A stretch of DNA of 64,000 nt from Lentilactobacillus senioris (GTDB lineage: Bacteria > Bacillota > Bacilli > Lactobacillales > Lactobacillaceae): the NCBI RefSeq assembly GCF_026798195.1, contig NZ_JAPQEZ010000001.1, forward strand, positions 62,001 through 126,000, given 5' to 3'. Positions 23,475 to 33,020 of the stretch are shown piece by piece. Both the position numbers and the translations under genes were made by a program. The notes beneath the pieces were generated by a model, which was not told the DNA's origin, ran no database searches, and worked only from the letters and a program-made list of their open reading frames with translations. Each line of letters starts with the position of its first letter. Position 1 is the stretch's first letter.

Positions 23475-26096
23475 TTAATTAGCAGTTTGGAGAATGTGAG
23501 CTTGGGCAGCAGCCAGTCTGGCCACTGGGACCCTAAACGGAGAACAAGAAACGTAAGTTACTCCAATTTGTTCAAAGAAGTTAATCGATGCCGGATCACC
23601 ACCAACTTCCCCACAAACACCAATTGGTAGGTCTGGCTTAGTTAAGCGTCCCCGATTAACTGCCATTTTCATCAGTTCACCTACCCCTTCCACATCAACG
23701 GTTTGGAATGGATCGGCCGGCAAAATTCCCTTTTTGATATACTCTGGCATGAATGAACCCACGTCATCTCGAGAATAACCAAACGTCAACTGGGTCAAAT
23801 CATTGGTGCCAAAGCTAAAGAAGTCTGACTCTTTAGCAACCTGGTTAGCAGTGACACAAGCCCGAGGCATTTCCATCATGGTCCCCACCGTATAATCCAC
23901 CGTGATATCTCGATCAGCCAGCATCTCTGCAATTTGATCGGTAACTAGTTTGCGAACCCAACCCATTTCAGCTTGGGAGTCAGTCAACGGAATCATAATG
24001 TGTGGGTGAACGATTTGGCCTTCATCAGATAACCGCAACACAGCGGTCATAATTGCTTTCACTTGCATTTGGTAAATGTCTGGGAAGGTTACCGCTAATC
24101 GATCGCCCCGGTGCCCCAGCATTGGATTACTTTCCTTTAGTGAATCGATTCTAGTAGTTAAGTAATCTACAGAAACACCAATCTGTGTGGCTACCTCTTG
24201 AATTTCGGCTGCATCATGAGGCAAAAATTCATGCAATGGCGGATCCAGAAGTCGAATCGTCACCTCTTTATCACCAGCTAATTTGTAAATTTCATAGAAA
24301 TCAGCTTGTTGCATTTCCAGCAAATGAGATAGTGGTTCTGCTCGTTGGTCGGCGGTCTTGGCCAAAATTACCCGCCGCATTTGCAGTAAACGTTCTGGTT
24401 TGAAAAACATGTGCTCCGTTCGCGTTAAACCAATACCATCGGCATCGAATTCCAACGCTTTTTGAAAGTCGCGGGGAGTATCCGCGTTGGTGTATACCCC
24501 TAGTTTAGCAAACTCCTTCGCCCACTCTAATAGAATCGATAAATCCCCTTTAATCGTTGCCGGAGTAGTTTCAATTGGTCCTAGATACAGGTTACCCGTT
24601 GTTCCGTCAACAGATATCCAATCTCCCTCTTCAATCACTTGCTCCCCTACACTAGCTTGCTTCTTGGCGTAATTAACGTTTAATTCACTGGCTCCTACAA
24701 CTCCCGTGGCGCCCATCCCCCTAGCAACCACAGCAGCGTGGGAAGTCATTCCGCCTCGTGACGTTACAATCGCTTGACTAACAATCATTCCTTCAATATC
24801 TTCTGGAGACGTATCTTGGCGAACCAAGATCACCCGGTGGCCTTCATCACTAGCCTGCTTAGCGGTCGCAGCGGTAAAGTAGACTTGCCCAGTTGCGGCC
24901 CCCGGAGAAGCTGGTAACCCAGTAGTTAAAACAGCATGCTCAGCCATCATTTGTGAATCAAATTCCGGATGTAATAACGCCGTCAGTGATTCCGGCTTCA
25001 CCTTTAAAATAGCTTCTTGCTTGCTTAATAATCCCTCATCAACTAAGTCAATGGCAATTTTAACGGCTGCCGCTGGGGTGCGCTTACCGTCTCGGGCTTG
25101 CAATAGAAACATCTTTCCGTGTTCAATGGTAAATTCTAGATCTTGCATATCACGATAGTGTTGCTCTAAGGTGTGGGCAATAGTGTGCAATTGATCGTAA
25201 AGTTGGGGAACTTCCGTGGCTAATACTTCCACTGATTGAGGAGTTCGAATTCCTGCTACCACATCTTCTCCCTGCGCATTTTGCAGGTATTCACCAAATA
25301 ATTTGTTTTCCCCAGTAGCTGGGTTTCTAGTGAACGCCACCCCGGTACCGCAATCAGCTCCGGCGTTACCAAACACCATTTCTTGAACGTTGACCGCAGT
25401 TCCCAGATCCTCTGAGATTTGGTTTTCCCGGCGGTAAATGCGAGCTCGCTGGTTATCCCAAGATTCAAACACTGCTCTAATTGCGGCCAATAGCTGGTCT
25501 TTGGGTTTTTGCGGAAATTCGCCCTGATCAGAATGCCGGTAAATTTGTTTAAATTCCACAACAACCGTTTTTAAATCTTCCGTAGTTAGATCCAGATCAG
25601 ATTGGTAACCTTTTTGGGTTTTAATATCAGTTAAAATTTGATCAAAAGCATCTTCAGCAATGCCATAAACCACGTTGCCAAACATGGCTAGCAGGCGGCG
25701 GTAACTATCGTAGGCAAACCGTTCGTTAGCAGTTAGTTTAGCCAAAACAGCAACGGTTTTATCGTTTAAACCAATATTTAAAATCGTATCCATCATTCCG
25801 GGCATCGAAATGGCCGCCCCCGAACGTACCGAAATCAATAGTGGGTTTTGTTCATCTTCAAATCGTTTCCCGCTCGTTTCACTTAATTGTTCTAAAGCCC
25901 GATCTACCTGTTGTAATAGCTCTGCACTTAGTTGGTGAGTTTCTTGGTAATCATGGCAGGCCGTAGTGGTCAGGGTAAAGCCTTGGGGAACTGGCAAGCC
26001 TAATCTGGTCATTTCCGCCAAATTAGCCCCTTTACCACCTAATAAATCGCGCATGTTCATATTTCCTTCAGCAAAATTATAAACTAGTTGAGTCAT
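23475..26096 (-). CDS. ppdK: Pyruvate, phosphate dikinase
   Basis: This 873-residue protein, of normal length, has the N-terminal ATP-grasp segment GGKGANLAEM and SVRSGAAISMPGMMDT, the phosphohistidine loop TSRGGMTSHAAVVARG at about residue 450, and the C-terminal PEP/pyruvate TIM barrel with GIGLTRTEHMFF, GTNDLTQLTFGYSRDD and GVCGEVGGDP (catalytic Cys). It interconverts pyruvate + ATP + Pi with PEP + AMP + PPi and supplies PEP when sugars are scarce. A CcpN-like regulator gene lies upstream on the same strand. No PDRP (DUF299) regulator gene is visible next to it. Confidence 0.95.
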   Translation of the reverse strand: MTQLVYNFAEGNMNMRDLLGGKGANLAEMTRLGLPVPQGFTLTTTACHDYQETHQLSAELLQQVDRALEQLSETSGKRFEDEQNPLLISVRSGAAISMPGMMDTILNIGLNDKTVAVLAKLTANERFAYDSYRRLLAMFGNVVYGIAEDAFDQILTDIKTQKGYQSDLDLTTEDLKTVVVEFKQIYRHSDQGEFPQKPKDQLLAAIRAVFESWDNQRARIYRRENQISEDLGTAVNVQEMVFGNAGADCGTGVAFTRNPATGENKLFGEYLQNAQGEDVVAGIRTPQSVEVLATEVPQLYDQLHTIAHTLEQHYRDMQDLEFTIEHGKMFLLQARDGKRTPAAAVKIAIDLVDEGLLSKQEAILKVKPESLTALLHPEFDSQMMAEHAVLTTGLPASPGAATGQVYFTAATAKQASDEGHRVILVRQDTSPEDIEGMIVSQAIVTSRGGMTSHAAVVARGMGATGVVGASELNVNYAKKQASVGEQVIEEGDWISVDGTTGNLYLGPIETTPATIKGDLSILLEWAKEFAKLGVYTNADTPRDFQKALEFDADGIGLTRTEHMFFKPERLLQMRRVILAKTADQRAEPLSHLLEMQQADFYEIYKLAGDKEVTIRLLDPPLHEFLPHDAAEIQEVATQIGVSVDYLTTRIDSLKESNPMLGHRGDRLAVTFPDIYQMQVKAIMTAVLRLSDEGQIVHPHIMIPLTDSQAEMGWVRKLVTDQIAEMLADRDITVDYTVGTMMEMPRACVTANQVAKESDFFSFGTNDLTQLTFGYSRDDVGSFMPEYIKKGILPADPFQTVDVEGVGELMKMAVNRGRLTKPDLPIGVCGEVGGDPASINFFEQIGVTYVSCSPFRVPVARLAAAQAHILQTAN

Positions 26097-26115
26097 AATA
26101 TCCTTCTTTCTGGAA

Positions 26116-26133
26116 AATAATACATTACAATTA
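26116..26133. promoter_or_regulatory. Putative operator of the CcpN-like regulator at ppdK
   Basis: AATAATACATTACAATTA matches AATAATACGTTACGTTTA at 26907-26924, upstream of the regulator gene itself, in 15 of 18 positions. At ppdK it overlaps a palindrome (TACATTA at 26121-26127 and TAATGTA at 26141-26147). Shared sites at both promoters suggest autoregulation and ppdK control by the same protein (inference). Confidence 0.5.
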
Positions 26134-26194
26134 TTATTTATAATGTAACTTATCTTCTGGAAAAATGCAAACGGTTTCTAACGTTTACAAATAA

Positions 26195-26240
26195 AAAACA
26201 AGCCTTCAGAGGGTTAATCGCCCTGAGAGCTTGTTTTCAG
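26195..26240 (-). terminator. Terminator after the CcpN-like gene
   Basis: AAAACAAGCcTTCAGAGGG pairs with CCCTGAGAGCTTGTTTT, between the regulator stop and the ppdK leader. It separates the two genes into different transcripts. Confidence 0.75.
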
Positions 26241-26259
26241 TGTTTAATTTCATTTACAT

Positions 26260-26883
26260 TTAAGAATCAAATTGGCCGTTTTCAATAAAATGCTGGAAAA
26301 TTCGATTTTTAGTAATTTTGCCAATCACCACGTGACTGCCCGCCCCTTCAGTAACAGGCAGGGAATCTACTTCATGGGTTAACAACAAGTTGCCAGCTTC
26401 CATTATGGTAGTTTGTGGCGTTACCATCACGATATTAGGCATTCTAGTCATGATTACGCCGGCCGGAACGGCCTTGGGATCATCGCTGGTGAACGTAGCC
26501 CGTAATAGATCTTTTCGTGAAATTAATCCTACCAAATTAGAATCAGAATCTACCACGTATAACGATCCTACATCTTCAATAAACAGCTTAGTGATCGCAG
26601 CTTGCATGCTAGTATCCTCACTAATTTTGGTGGCCGGCAACAAAATATCTTCGATTGGAAGATCATATAGCTCATTATAGTTAAGTCGGTTAGCAGGTTT
26701 TCCTTGATAGATGTAGCCTACTTTTGGTCGAGCTGCTAAAATTTCTACTGCTGTTAATAATCGCAGATCAGATCTAATAGTTGGAACGCTTAATCCTAAG
26801 TTTTCACCGATAGTTTCACCCGTCATCGGGCTATTTGCTTTTAGCATCTCAATAATCTTTTTTTGCCGATCAGTAAGTTCCAT
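26260..26883 (-). CDS. CcpN-like HTH-CBS transcriptional regulator
   Basis: I use the ATG at 26883 (GGGAGAA at seven bases), giving 207 residues. The N-terminal winged helix (LTDRQKKIIEMLKANSPMTGETIGENLGLS to about residue 60) is followed by two CBS domains (LYVVDSDSNLVGLISRKDLLRA and a second pair ending VIGKITKNRIFQHF). This architecture is that of CcpN, which represses gluconeogenic genes and senses adenine nucleotides via CBS domains. Its position beside ppdK and the shared promoter motif support control of PEP synthesis. Confidence 0.82.
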   Translation of the reverse strand: MELTDRQKKIIEMLKANSPMTGETIGENLGLSVPTIRSDLRLLTAVEILAARPKVGYIYQGKPANRLNYNELYDLPIEDILLPATKISEDTSMQAAITKLFIEDVGSLYVVDSDSNLVGLISRKDLLRATFTSDDPKAVPAGVIMTRMPNIVMVTPQTTIMEAGNLLLTHEVDSLPVTEGAGSHVVIGKITKNRIFQHFIENGQFDS

Positions 26884-26906
26884 TCCGTTCTCCCATATTC
26901 TCAATC

Positions 26907-26924
26907 AATAATACGTTACGTTTA
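26907..26924. promoter_or_regulatory. Putative autoregulatory operator of the CcpN-like gene
   Basis: AATAATACGTTACGTTTA, 24 bases upstream of the regulator start codon, is the partner of the site at 26116-26133. Confidence 0.45.
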
Positions 26925-26943
26925 ATTTTAAGTATATCATTAT

Positions 26944-27654
26944 TTAATGGGTTTGCTTCAAATACCGCATTAATTCCCCAAATGAATACGCCCGACTCCA
27001 GAGCACCATTTCCTTGCGGCCGTTTTGCAGTTCGTATGCTGAGGTTTCAACTCGCATTGCTTCTTGGGGATTTTTTTCTCCCGGCTTCGCTGCCTTTACC
27101 GGTACAGAAGTAGTGTGAAACTTACCGTCAAATTTATATTTATGCTTCAACAACGTCATGAGACCCGAATTGGCTAATTCGCTTTGATAAATCTGCGGAT
27201 AACGCAAGTATGGCAGATACACCGAATCAAAAAAGACGGCTTGACCATCAAAAGTAGTAACATACTTGATCTCATAGATATAATCATCATCATTAATTTT
27301 TAGTTTTTTCCGGATACTTTGTAGGCTATCATCCACAATTAACCGAAACGACGCTAATTTAACCTCGGCCTGACCTCCCATTTCCTTAATTGCTTCATAA
27401 ACATTAAAGTAATGCATTCCGCCTACTTCGTGTTCGCGTTTTTTAACGAAGGAGCCTTTTCCCTGAAAAGTTTCGATATAACCACTAGTTTCTAAGTCCT
27501 TTAATGCTCGCCGAATAGTAATCCGACTCATTTGATAATCTCTATGTAGTTTGCTTTCCGAAGGCAACTTAGTGCCTGGTAAAAGGACCTTAGACTCTAT
27601 TAATTTAATAATAGTATTTTCTAATTTTTGATATAGCGGAATTCGAATAGTCAT
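26944..27654 (-). CDS. GntR-family regulator with UTRA domain
   Basis: This 236-residue protein has an N-terminal GntR winged helix (PLYQKLENTIIKLIESKVLLPGTKLPSE, RITIRRALKDLETSGYIETFQGKGSFV; residues 6-72) and a C-terminal UTRA ligand domain (GGMHYFNVYEAIKEM to the end), as in TreR, NagR and PhnF. The start has AGGTGAAGGA upstream. It is divergent from the amidohydrolase gene at 27845, with 190 bases between, and may control it or a sugar gene elsewhere. The effector is unknown. Confidence 0.85.
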   Translation of the reverse strand: MTIRIPLYQKLENTIIKLIESKVLLPGTKLPSESKLHRDYQMSRITIRRALKDLETSGYIETFQGKGSFVKKREHEVGGMHYFNVYEAIKEMGGQAEVKLASFRLIVDDSLQSIRKKLKINDDDYIYEIKYVTTFDGQAVFFDSVYLPYLRYPQIYQSELANSGLMTLLKHKYKFDGKFHTTSVPVKAAKPGEKNPQEAMRVETSAYELQNGRKEMVLWSRAYSFGELMRYLKQTH

Positions 27655-27844
27655 ATTCCTTCACCTGTCTTATGAGTATAACCAGTTTTTTTACTAATTG
27701 TTATTTTACCTTAAAGTACTTATTAAATGGGCATTTATGCACTTATCATATTCCCCAAATTAACGTTAATTTTTTTGACCATTTCCACTGTTAGCTATAC
27801 ATTTAACGGGTAATTTAGTAAATATGTAGTGAGGAGCTTTTTAA

Positions 27845-28846
27845 ATGGTTGTTAAAAAAATTGCAATTGAGGAACATTTTTCCACACCAGAAAATAGTAA
27901 ACTCTGGAATGACTCTGGCGAGGCAGATCGCAATGGTAAAAGTTATACTGATTTTATCGTAGATCGGTTGTGGGATGATAACAAGGCTTATCAAGATGAA
28001 TTAAATCGGTTAGGCATAGTTCACACCGTAATGTCATTAACTTCTCCTGGGGTTCAAGGAATCGATGACCCTAAAACTGCAGTGGATTTAGCTCATAGTA
28101 GTAATCAAGATGCCTATGACCACTATGTAAAATCCAATCCAAAGCAATTTAGTATGTTTGCCGCAGTTGCTTTACAAGATCTCAACGAAGCTGCTAAGGA
28201 AGCTGAACATGCTGTAAAGGATTTGGGTGCTAAGGGAATTTTGATTAACGGTTACACCAATATGGGTGATGTTAACACTCCTATGTACTTAGATGATCCT
28301 AAAGTGGATGTTTTCTGGCAAAAGATCAGTGAATTGGATGTTCCAGTTTACTTGCATCCTAGAGAACCAATGCCAGCTTCTACTCAAATTTATCAAGGCT
28401 ATCCAGAATTAATCGGTTCTGCTTGGGGCTTCACTCAAGAAACCGCGGTTCATGCAATTCGTTTGATTATGAGTGGCTTGTTCGATCGTTACCCTAACCT
28501 CACCGTTGTCTTAGGCCACTTAGGTGAAGGGCTCTCCCAAACTTTGCCTAGAACTGAACATCGCTTGTTCCGGCAACGAAATGGTGAAGTGAACGCCAAA
28601 AACGTTAAACCACTCACCTCATACTTGCACACTAATTTCATGTGCACTACTTCCGGCCACTATGACACCGACGCACTGGAAAGTGCCATCGAAGCATTTG
28701 GCCCTGATCGAGTAATGTTTTCAGTAGATTATCCATATGAAAATAACTCTGACGCTGCTAACTGGTTTGACCAACTAAGTCTGCCAGAAGATCTCAAGCA
28801 ACAAATTGCTTATGATAATGCGGCTCGCTTGCTTCACATTAAATAA
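27845..28846 (+). CDS. Amidohydrolase-2 family (gamma-resorcylate decarboxylase-like)
   Basis: This 333-residue TIM-barrel metalloenzyme has the N-terminal metal motif IAIEEHF (residues 6-12), the barrel His in VYLHPREPMP, GHLGEGLSQTLPR, and the C-terminal FSVDYPYENN with the catalytic Asp. These are the marks of the ACMSD/2,6-dihydroxybenzoate decarboxylase group, which removes CO2 from aromatic acids without a cofactor. In lactobacilli such enzymes are candidates for phenolic acid turnover; the real substrate is unknown. It is monocistronic, has GAGGAGC before the ATG, and is divergent from a GntR regulator. Confidence 0.82.
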   Translation: MVVKKIAIEEHFSTPENSKLWNDSGEADRNGKSYTDFIVDRLWDDNKAYQDELNRLGIVHTVMSLTSPGVQGIDDPKTAVDLAHSSNQDAYDHYVKSNPKQFSMFAAVALQDLNEAAKEAEHAVKDLGAKGILINGYTNMGDVNTPMYLDDPKVDVFWQKISELDVPVYLHPREPMPASTQIYQGYPELIGSAWGFTQETAVHAIRLIMSGLFDRYPNLTVVLGHLGEGLSQTLPRTEHRLFRQRNGEVNAKNVKPLTSYLHTNFMCTTSGHYDTDALESAIEAFGPDRVMFSVDYPYENNSDAANWFDQLSLPEDLKQQIAYDNAARLLHIK

Positions 28847-28854
28847 TAGCAATC

Positions 28855-28890
28855 AAAAAACGCAAACTTTCCCCGAAGTTTGCGTTTTTT
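28855..28890. terminator. Bidirectional terminator
   Basis: AAAAAACGCAAACTT and AAGTTTGCGTTTTTT form a perfect stem around TCCCCG. It ends both the amidohydrolase gene and the agmatine operon. Confidence 0.95.
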
Positions 28891-29689
28891 ATTGTTTGAT
28901 AAAGTTAAAATCCCGCTTTCCATAGTCTTCAATGTACTGATATAACACTAATTCCAATAATGCAATCGTTGAAATTTGAGAACTAATTTCAGTTTGGTTA
29001 ACAGTTACCTGATCCGTAAAAACGTAGAGGTTAACGTCACTTAAATTCTGAATAGTATTATTATCAGCTTCGGTAATCGAAACTATGAAAGGTCTTTGGT
29101 GTGAGGCTTCAAAGGAATGCATCATTTCCAAGAATTCACTATTTTGGCCGTCATAGGAAATAATAAATACCAGGTCGTCCTTTTGAACCTGCTTCATAGT
29201 TACTTGCCGAAACTCATAGTCTTTAGGATATGTAACCGAAAAACCGGCCATACTATACAAATAATAAATATACTCCGTTGCGTACTTACTAATGCCCTTA
29301 GCAAACAGGTAAACGTTAGGATGAGTGGCCAAGTGACTAACTATCTCATTAATTTTGGTTGGCGAAATCACCCGAACAGATTCGGTAATATTTTTTAAGT
29401 ACTCTTCTCGATAATCGCGCTGTTGAACGGTAAAAGGCATTGGCTTAGTAGCCGTTTGATTATTTAAGACGGTATATTTAATCACGGTGGTAAACTCACT
29501 AAACCCAGTAAAACCAATTTTCTTTACAAATCGCAAAAACGTGGCAGTAGAAACAAAGGTTTCAGCAGCCACCTCTCGAATACTTTGGTTTTTTACTTGA
29601 TCCATATTTTTAACTACGTAATCAAACAATGCTTGCTCGCTTTTCGTCAATGAACTAATATGGGCGTTAACAATTTCAAAGAAGTTCAT
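28889..29689 (-). CDS. aguR: RpiR-family regulator of the agmatine deiminase operon
   Basis: This 266-residue protein has an N-terminal HTH_6 domain (SLTKSEQALFDYVVKN through TFLRFVKKIGFTGFSEF, about 13-65) and a SIS domain (VYLFAKGISKYATEYIYYLY, LVFIISYDGQNSEFLEM). It is the last gene of the agu operon; its ribosome site lies inside the end of aguA2, so it is translationally coupled. RpiR-type regulators occur with agu genes in some lactobacilli, unlike the LuxR-type AguR of enterococci. Whether it activates or represses is not visible. Confidence 0.82.
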   Translation of the reverse strand: MNFFEIVNAHISSLTKSEQALFDYVVKNMDQVKNQSIREVAAETFVSTATFLRFVKKIGFTGFSEFTTVIKYTVLNNQTATKPMPFTVQQRDYREEYLKNITESVRVISPTKINEIVSHLATHPNVYLFAKGISKYATEYIYYLYSMAGFSVTYPKDYEFRQVTMKQVQKDDLVFIISYDGQNSEFLEMMHSFEASHQRPFIVSITEADNNTIQNLSDVNLYVFTDQVTVNQTEISSQISTIALLELVLYQYIEDYGKRDFNFIKQ

Positions 29690-29691
29690 CT

Positions 29692-30798
29692 TTAACTCTC
29701 CTTTAAATTACCTGGGACACTCGTTACTAGTGTGTGAATTCCTCCACCCCCAGTTAGAAACTCACGAGCTTTAATGCCAACCACTTCTCGTTTTGGGTAT
29801 AAATTCATTAATTGTTGCCTAGCTAATTCATCATTGGGATCATCAAATTCCGGAAAAATAATTGCTTTATCAACGGTAATGTAGTTAACGTAAGTGGCCG
29901 TTAATCTTTGTCCCATATTTCTTGGTAACATCCCGTTAATTGATTCCACGCCCTGTTCTTCTTCTACCGATAACACTTGTGGAGTTGGTAACTGCATTTT
30001 ATGAATCTTAAACTTTCTCCCGACAGCGTCGGTTACTTGTTGCAATTGTTCATAAGCGGCCTGACTTATAGCAGCTTGGGGATCATTAGGGTCATCAGTC
30101 CAGGAGAGAACTAATTCCCCCGGTCTAACAAAATTAACTAGGTTATCAATATCCCCACCAGCTTCATCTAAGTAAAAGCCTTCTTCAAGCCAAATTACCT
30201 TTTGGGCGCCAAAATAATCCGCAAAAATTTTTTCAGCCTGTTCTTTAGTCATATTTTTATTACGACCTTCAGATAATACTACCTCTTCCGTCGTAATTAA
30301 GGTTCCTTGGCCATCAACAATAACTGAACAACCTTCTAGAATCATTGGATTTTGATAAACTGCTAAACTATCAATATCTGCTAATTTACCGGCAATTTCA
30401 TTGTCTTTGTCCCATGGAAAATACAAACCATCGGTCAAGCCACCCCAAGCATTAAATTGAAAATCAACACAGCGCACTTCACCATCAGCATTTACTACAT
30501 AAAACGGACCAGTATCCTTAATAAAAGCATCGTCACTGCTCATTTCCATTACTCTGACGTTGTTAGGCAGCATTGCTCTCGCATTTTTATACTGGGATTC
30601 ATTAACTAACACGGTGGTGGCTTGGTAGCGAGCCAATATCTGTGCTAACTGGGTAAGTTGTTTTTGAGCTGGTTTACCGCCATTACGCCAATTATCCGGA
30701 CGCTGCGGCCAAATTAAGTATCCCGATTGATGCGGTTCAAATTCTGCTGGTAATCTAAATTGATCTTGAGCTGGAGTTGTATTAGTTACTAATTCCAT
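29692..30798 (-). CDS. aguA2: Agmatine deiminase paralogue lacking catalytic residues
   Basis: The start at ATG 30798 (AAGGGA upstream) gives 368 residues; the frame extension to 30864 has no site. It is clearly homologous to AguA ([30 protein letters not shown]). The active-site motifs have changed relative to AguA1: GHVDN is GDIDN (catalytic His to Asp), [11 protein letters not shown] is GGGGIHTLVTS (catalytic Cys to Thr), and IRDCG is IKDTG. Agmatine deiminases need Cys357, His218 and Asp220 (E. faecalis numbering), so this copy should not deiminate agmatine. It is full-length and in frame, hence probably kept for another role such as a partner subunit or a regulator. Confidence 0.88.
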   Translation of the reverse strand: MELVTNTTPAQDQFRLPAEFEPHQSGYLIWPQRPDNWRNGGKPAQKQLTQLAQILARYQATTVLVNESQYKNARAMLPNNVRVMEMSSDDAFIKDTGPFYVVNADGEVRCVDFQFNAWGGLTDGLYFPWDKDNEIAGKLADIDSLAVYQNPMILEGCSVIVDGQGTLITTEEVVLSEGRNKNMTKEQAEKIFADYFGAQKVIWLEEGFYLDEAGGDIDNLVNFVRPGELVLSWTDDPNDPQAAISQAAYEQLQQVTDAVGRKFKIHKMQLPTPQVLSVEEEQGVESINGMLPRNMGQRLTATYVNYITVDKAIIFPEFDDPNDELARQQLMNLYPKREVVGIKAREFLTGGGGIHTLVTSVPGNLKES

Positions 30799-30902
30799 TA
30801 TGCAAAATCCCTTCTCAACAAAGCAAGAGTGTCCCAGAAATCCACGTTTTCTGACACACCCCACTTCATTTATTAACTTTATCTAGAATATTTAGTTACT
30901 GC

Positions 30903-31844
30903 TTATTTGGTAACAATGGTTGCATCACCATTTGCTAGGAAGCCAGAGATATTATCCAACGAAGTAATAACCGCCTGAGCATCATCTTTGTTTTGGACGA
31001 AATCAATTGCGGCCTGCACTTTTGGCAACATACTTCCCTTGGCAAATTGATTTTCTTGAATGTATTGGTTCAACTCATCAATTGTAACACGGCTTAAGGC
31101 CTTTTGATCCGGTTTATTAAAGTTAACGAAAACATGATCAACGGCCGTTAAAATAATTAAGAGATCCGCGTTAATTTGTTCTGCCAGTTTTTCAGAAGCG
31201 AAATCTTTATCAATTACCGCTTCTCGACCAGCTAAATGATTGCCTTCTTTAACTACCGGAATGCCACCACCACCAACTGATACTGGAATTACGTTATTTG
31301 CTACCAACGTGTCTACCACTTCTGATTCAACAACATTAATTGGCTTAGGTGATGGAACTACCCGCCGGTAACCCCGACCTGCGTCTTCTACAAACGTATA
31401 GTCTGGATTAGCTTGCCGTTGTTTAGCAACTTCTTCTTCAGTATAAAACGGACCGATGGGCTTAGTTGGATTAGTAAAAGCTGAGTCATTTTCACTAACT
31501 TCTACTTGAGTCACAACCGTGGCTACAGTTTGGCTTAAATTATTATTACGTAATTCTTCATCCAAAGCGTTTTGGAGCCAATAACCAATGCTTCCTTGAG
31601 TCATTGCCACTGCCGTATCAATTGGCATAGCTGGGTTAGTATCGGTACTTCCCGCAGCTTGTTGTAATAATAAATTACCTACTTGTGGGCCGTTACCATG
31701 AGAGACAATCAATTCATCGCCGTTTTTAACAAATTCAACTAAATATTTAGCCGTATCTTTTAATGCTTGTTGTTGAGCAGCCGCCGATGCATCTTTAGAT
31801 AAAATTGCATTTCCACCTAGTGCCACTACAATTCTTCTTGCCAT
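30903..31844 (-). CDS. aguC: Carbamate kinase of the agmatine pathway
   Basis: This 313-residue amino-acid-kinase-fold protein has VALGGNAIL at the N-terminus, [37 protein letters not shown] and [15 protein letters not shown]. It makes ATP from carbamoyl phosphate and ADP, the energy-yielding step of agmatine use. It lies between the two aguA genes. All motifs and the length are normal. Confidence 0.92.
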   Translation of the reverse strand: MARRIVVALGGNAILSKDASAAAQQQALKDTAKYLVEFVKNGDELIVSHGNGPQVGNLLLQQAAGSTDTNPAMPIDTAVAMTQGSIGYWLQNALDEELRNNNLSQTVATVVTQVEVSENDSAFTNPTKPIGPFYTEEEVAKQRQANPDYTFVEDAGRGYRRVVPSPKPINVVESEVVDTLVANNVIPVSVGGGGIPVVKEGNHLAGREAVIDKDFASEKLAEQINADLLIILTAVDHVFVNFNKPDQKALSRVTIDELNQYIQENQFAKGSMLPKVQAAIDFVQNKDDAQAVITSLDNISGFLANGDATIVTK

Positions 31845-31910
31845 TTTTTATTTCCTCCACCCGGTTAAGATTAGTGGACCAAAACAGAAGTTCTGGCCCA
31901 CCTAGTTTGC

Positions 31911-33008
31911 TTATTTACCTTCCGGAACTTGTTGAGTAATACAGTGAACGTTACCGCCACCTAAGAGAATTTCGCGAGCATAAACACCCACAATTTCACG
32001 GTTTGGATACAATTCAGCTAATGTTTCTTTAGCCTTTTCATCCATTGGGTCGCCAAATTGAGGAACGATGATGGCTCCGTTAGCGGTGTAATAGTTAACG
32101 TAACTAGCAGCTAACCGGTCTCCTTCTTGACGAGGAAGAGTACCGTCAACAGCGTCTACTCCTTCGCTTTCTTCTTTGGTGATTTTAACAGGTGATGGAA
32201 CGTAAAGCTTATCTACCTTAATTTTACGACCCTTAGCATCAGTAGCATTTTCCAAAATTTCCAAATTTTCTTTAGAAATTTCGTATTGAGGGTCATTTTT
32301 ATCGTCGGTCCAAGCTAAAACTACTTCACCGGGTTTAACAAAGTTAGCAATGTTATCAACGTGGCCATTAGTTTCATCAAGGTAAATTCCCTTTTTCAAC
32401 CAAATGACTTTTTCTAGGTTCAAATGTTCTTTTAAGACGTTTTCAATTTGTTCTTTAGACAGTTGTGGATTACGACCATCAGATAACAAGCATTCTTCAG
32501 TAGTGATTAAAGTCCCTTCACCATCAACGTGAATTGAACCACCTTCTAATACAAAGTCATCCAACCGGTAACGATCAGTATGTTCTAATTCAGCCATCTT
32601 TTGGGCTACCCGATCGTCCTTATCCCATGGGAAGTATAAGCCATCAACCAAACCGCCCCAAGCATTAAAGGTCCAGTCTACTGCTCTAAGTTGACCTTGT
32701 TCGTTTTTAACAAACGTTGCCCCGCAATCACGAATCCATGAATCATCGTTAGAAAGTTCAATGACTTCTACTTCATCAGCTAACATGTGGCGAGCATTGT
32801 TAAATTGATCATCATTAACCCCAACGGTAACATGTTCATACTTAGAAATGGCTTTGGCCACTTCAGCAAATGTTTTTTGAGCTGGCTTACCACCATCACG
32901 CCAGTTATCTGGGCGTTGAGGCCAAAGCATATATACTCCACGGTGAGGTTCAAATTCGCCGGGCATTCTATATCCATCACGTTTTGGGGTACTATCAAGT
33001 GTTTTCAT
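31911..33008 (-). CDS. aguA: Agmatine deiminase
   Basis: This 365-residue protein has full catalytic equipment: WIRDCG with the active-site Asp, NGHVDN with catalytic His and Asp, and [11 protein letters not shown] with the nucleophilic Cys at about residue 356. It hydrolyses agmatine to N-carbamoylputrescine and ammonia in the cytoplasm. It is 12 bases downstream of the antiporter gene aguD. This is the active copy of the pair. Confidence 0.95.
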   Translation of the reverse strand: MKTLDSTPKRDGYRMPGEFEPHRGVYMLWPQRPDNWRDGGKPAQKTFAEVAKAISKYEHVTVGVNDDQFNNARHMLADEVEVIELSNDDSWIRDCGATFVKNEQGQLRAVDWTFNAWGGLVDGLYFPWDKDDRVAQKMAELEHTDRYRLDDFVLEGGSIHVDGEGTLITTEECLLSDGRNPQLSKEQIENVLKEHLNLEKVIWLKKGIYLDETNGHVDNIANFVKPGEVVLAWTDDKNDPQYEISKENLEILENATDAKGRKIKVDKLYVPSPVKITKEESEGVDAVDGTLPRQEGDRLAASYVNYYTANGAIIVPQFGDPMDEKAKETLAELYPNREIVGVYAREILLGGGNVHCITQQVPEGK

Positions 33009-33020
33009 AACTATCTCTCC

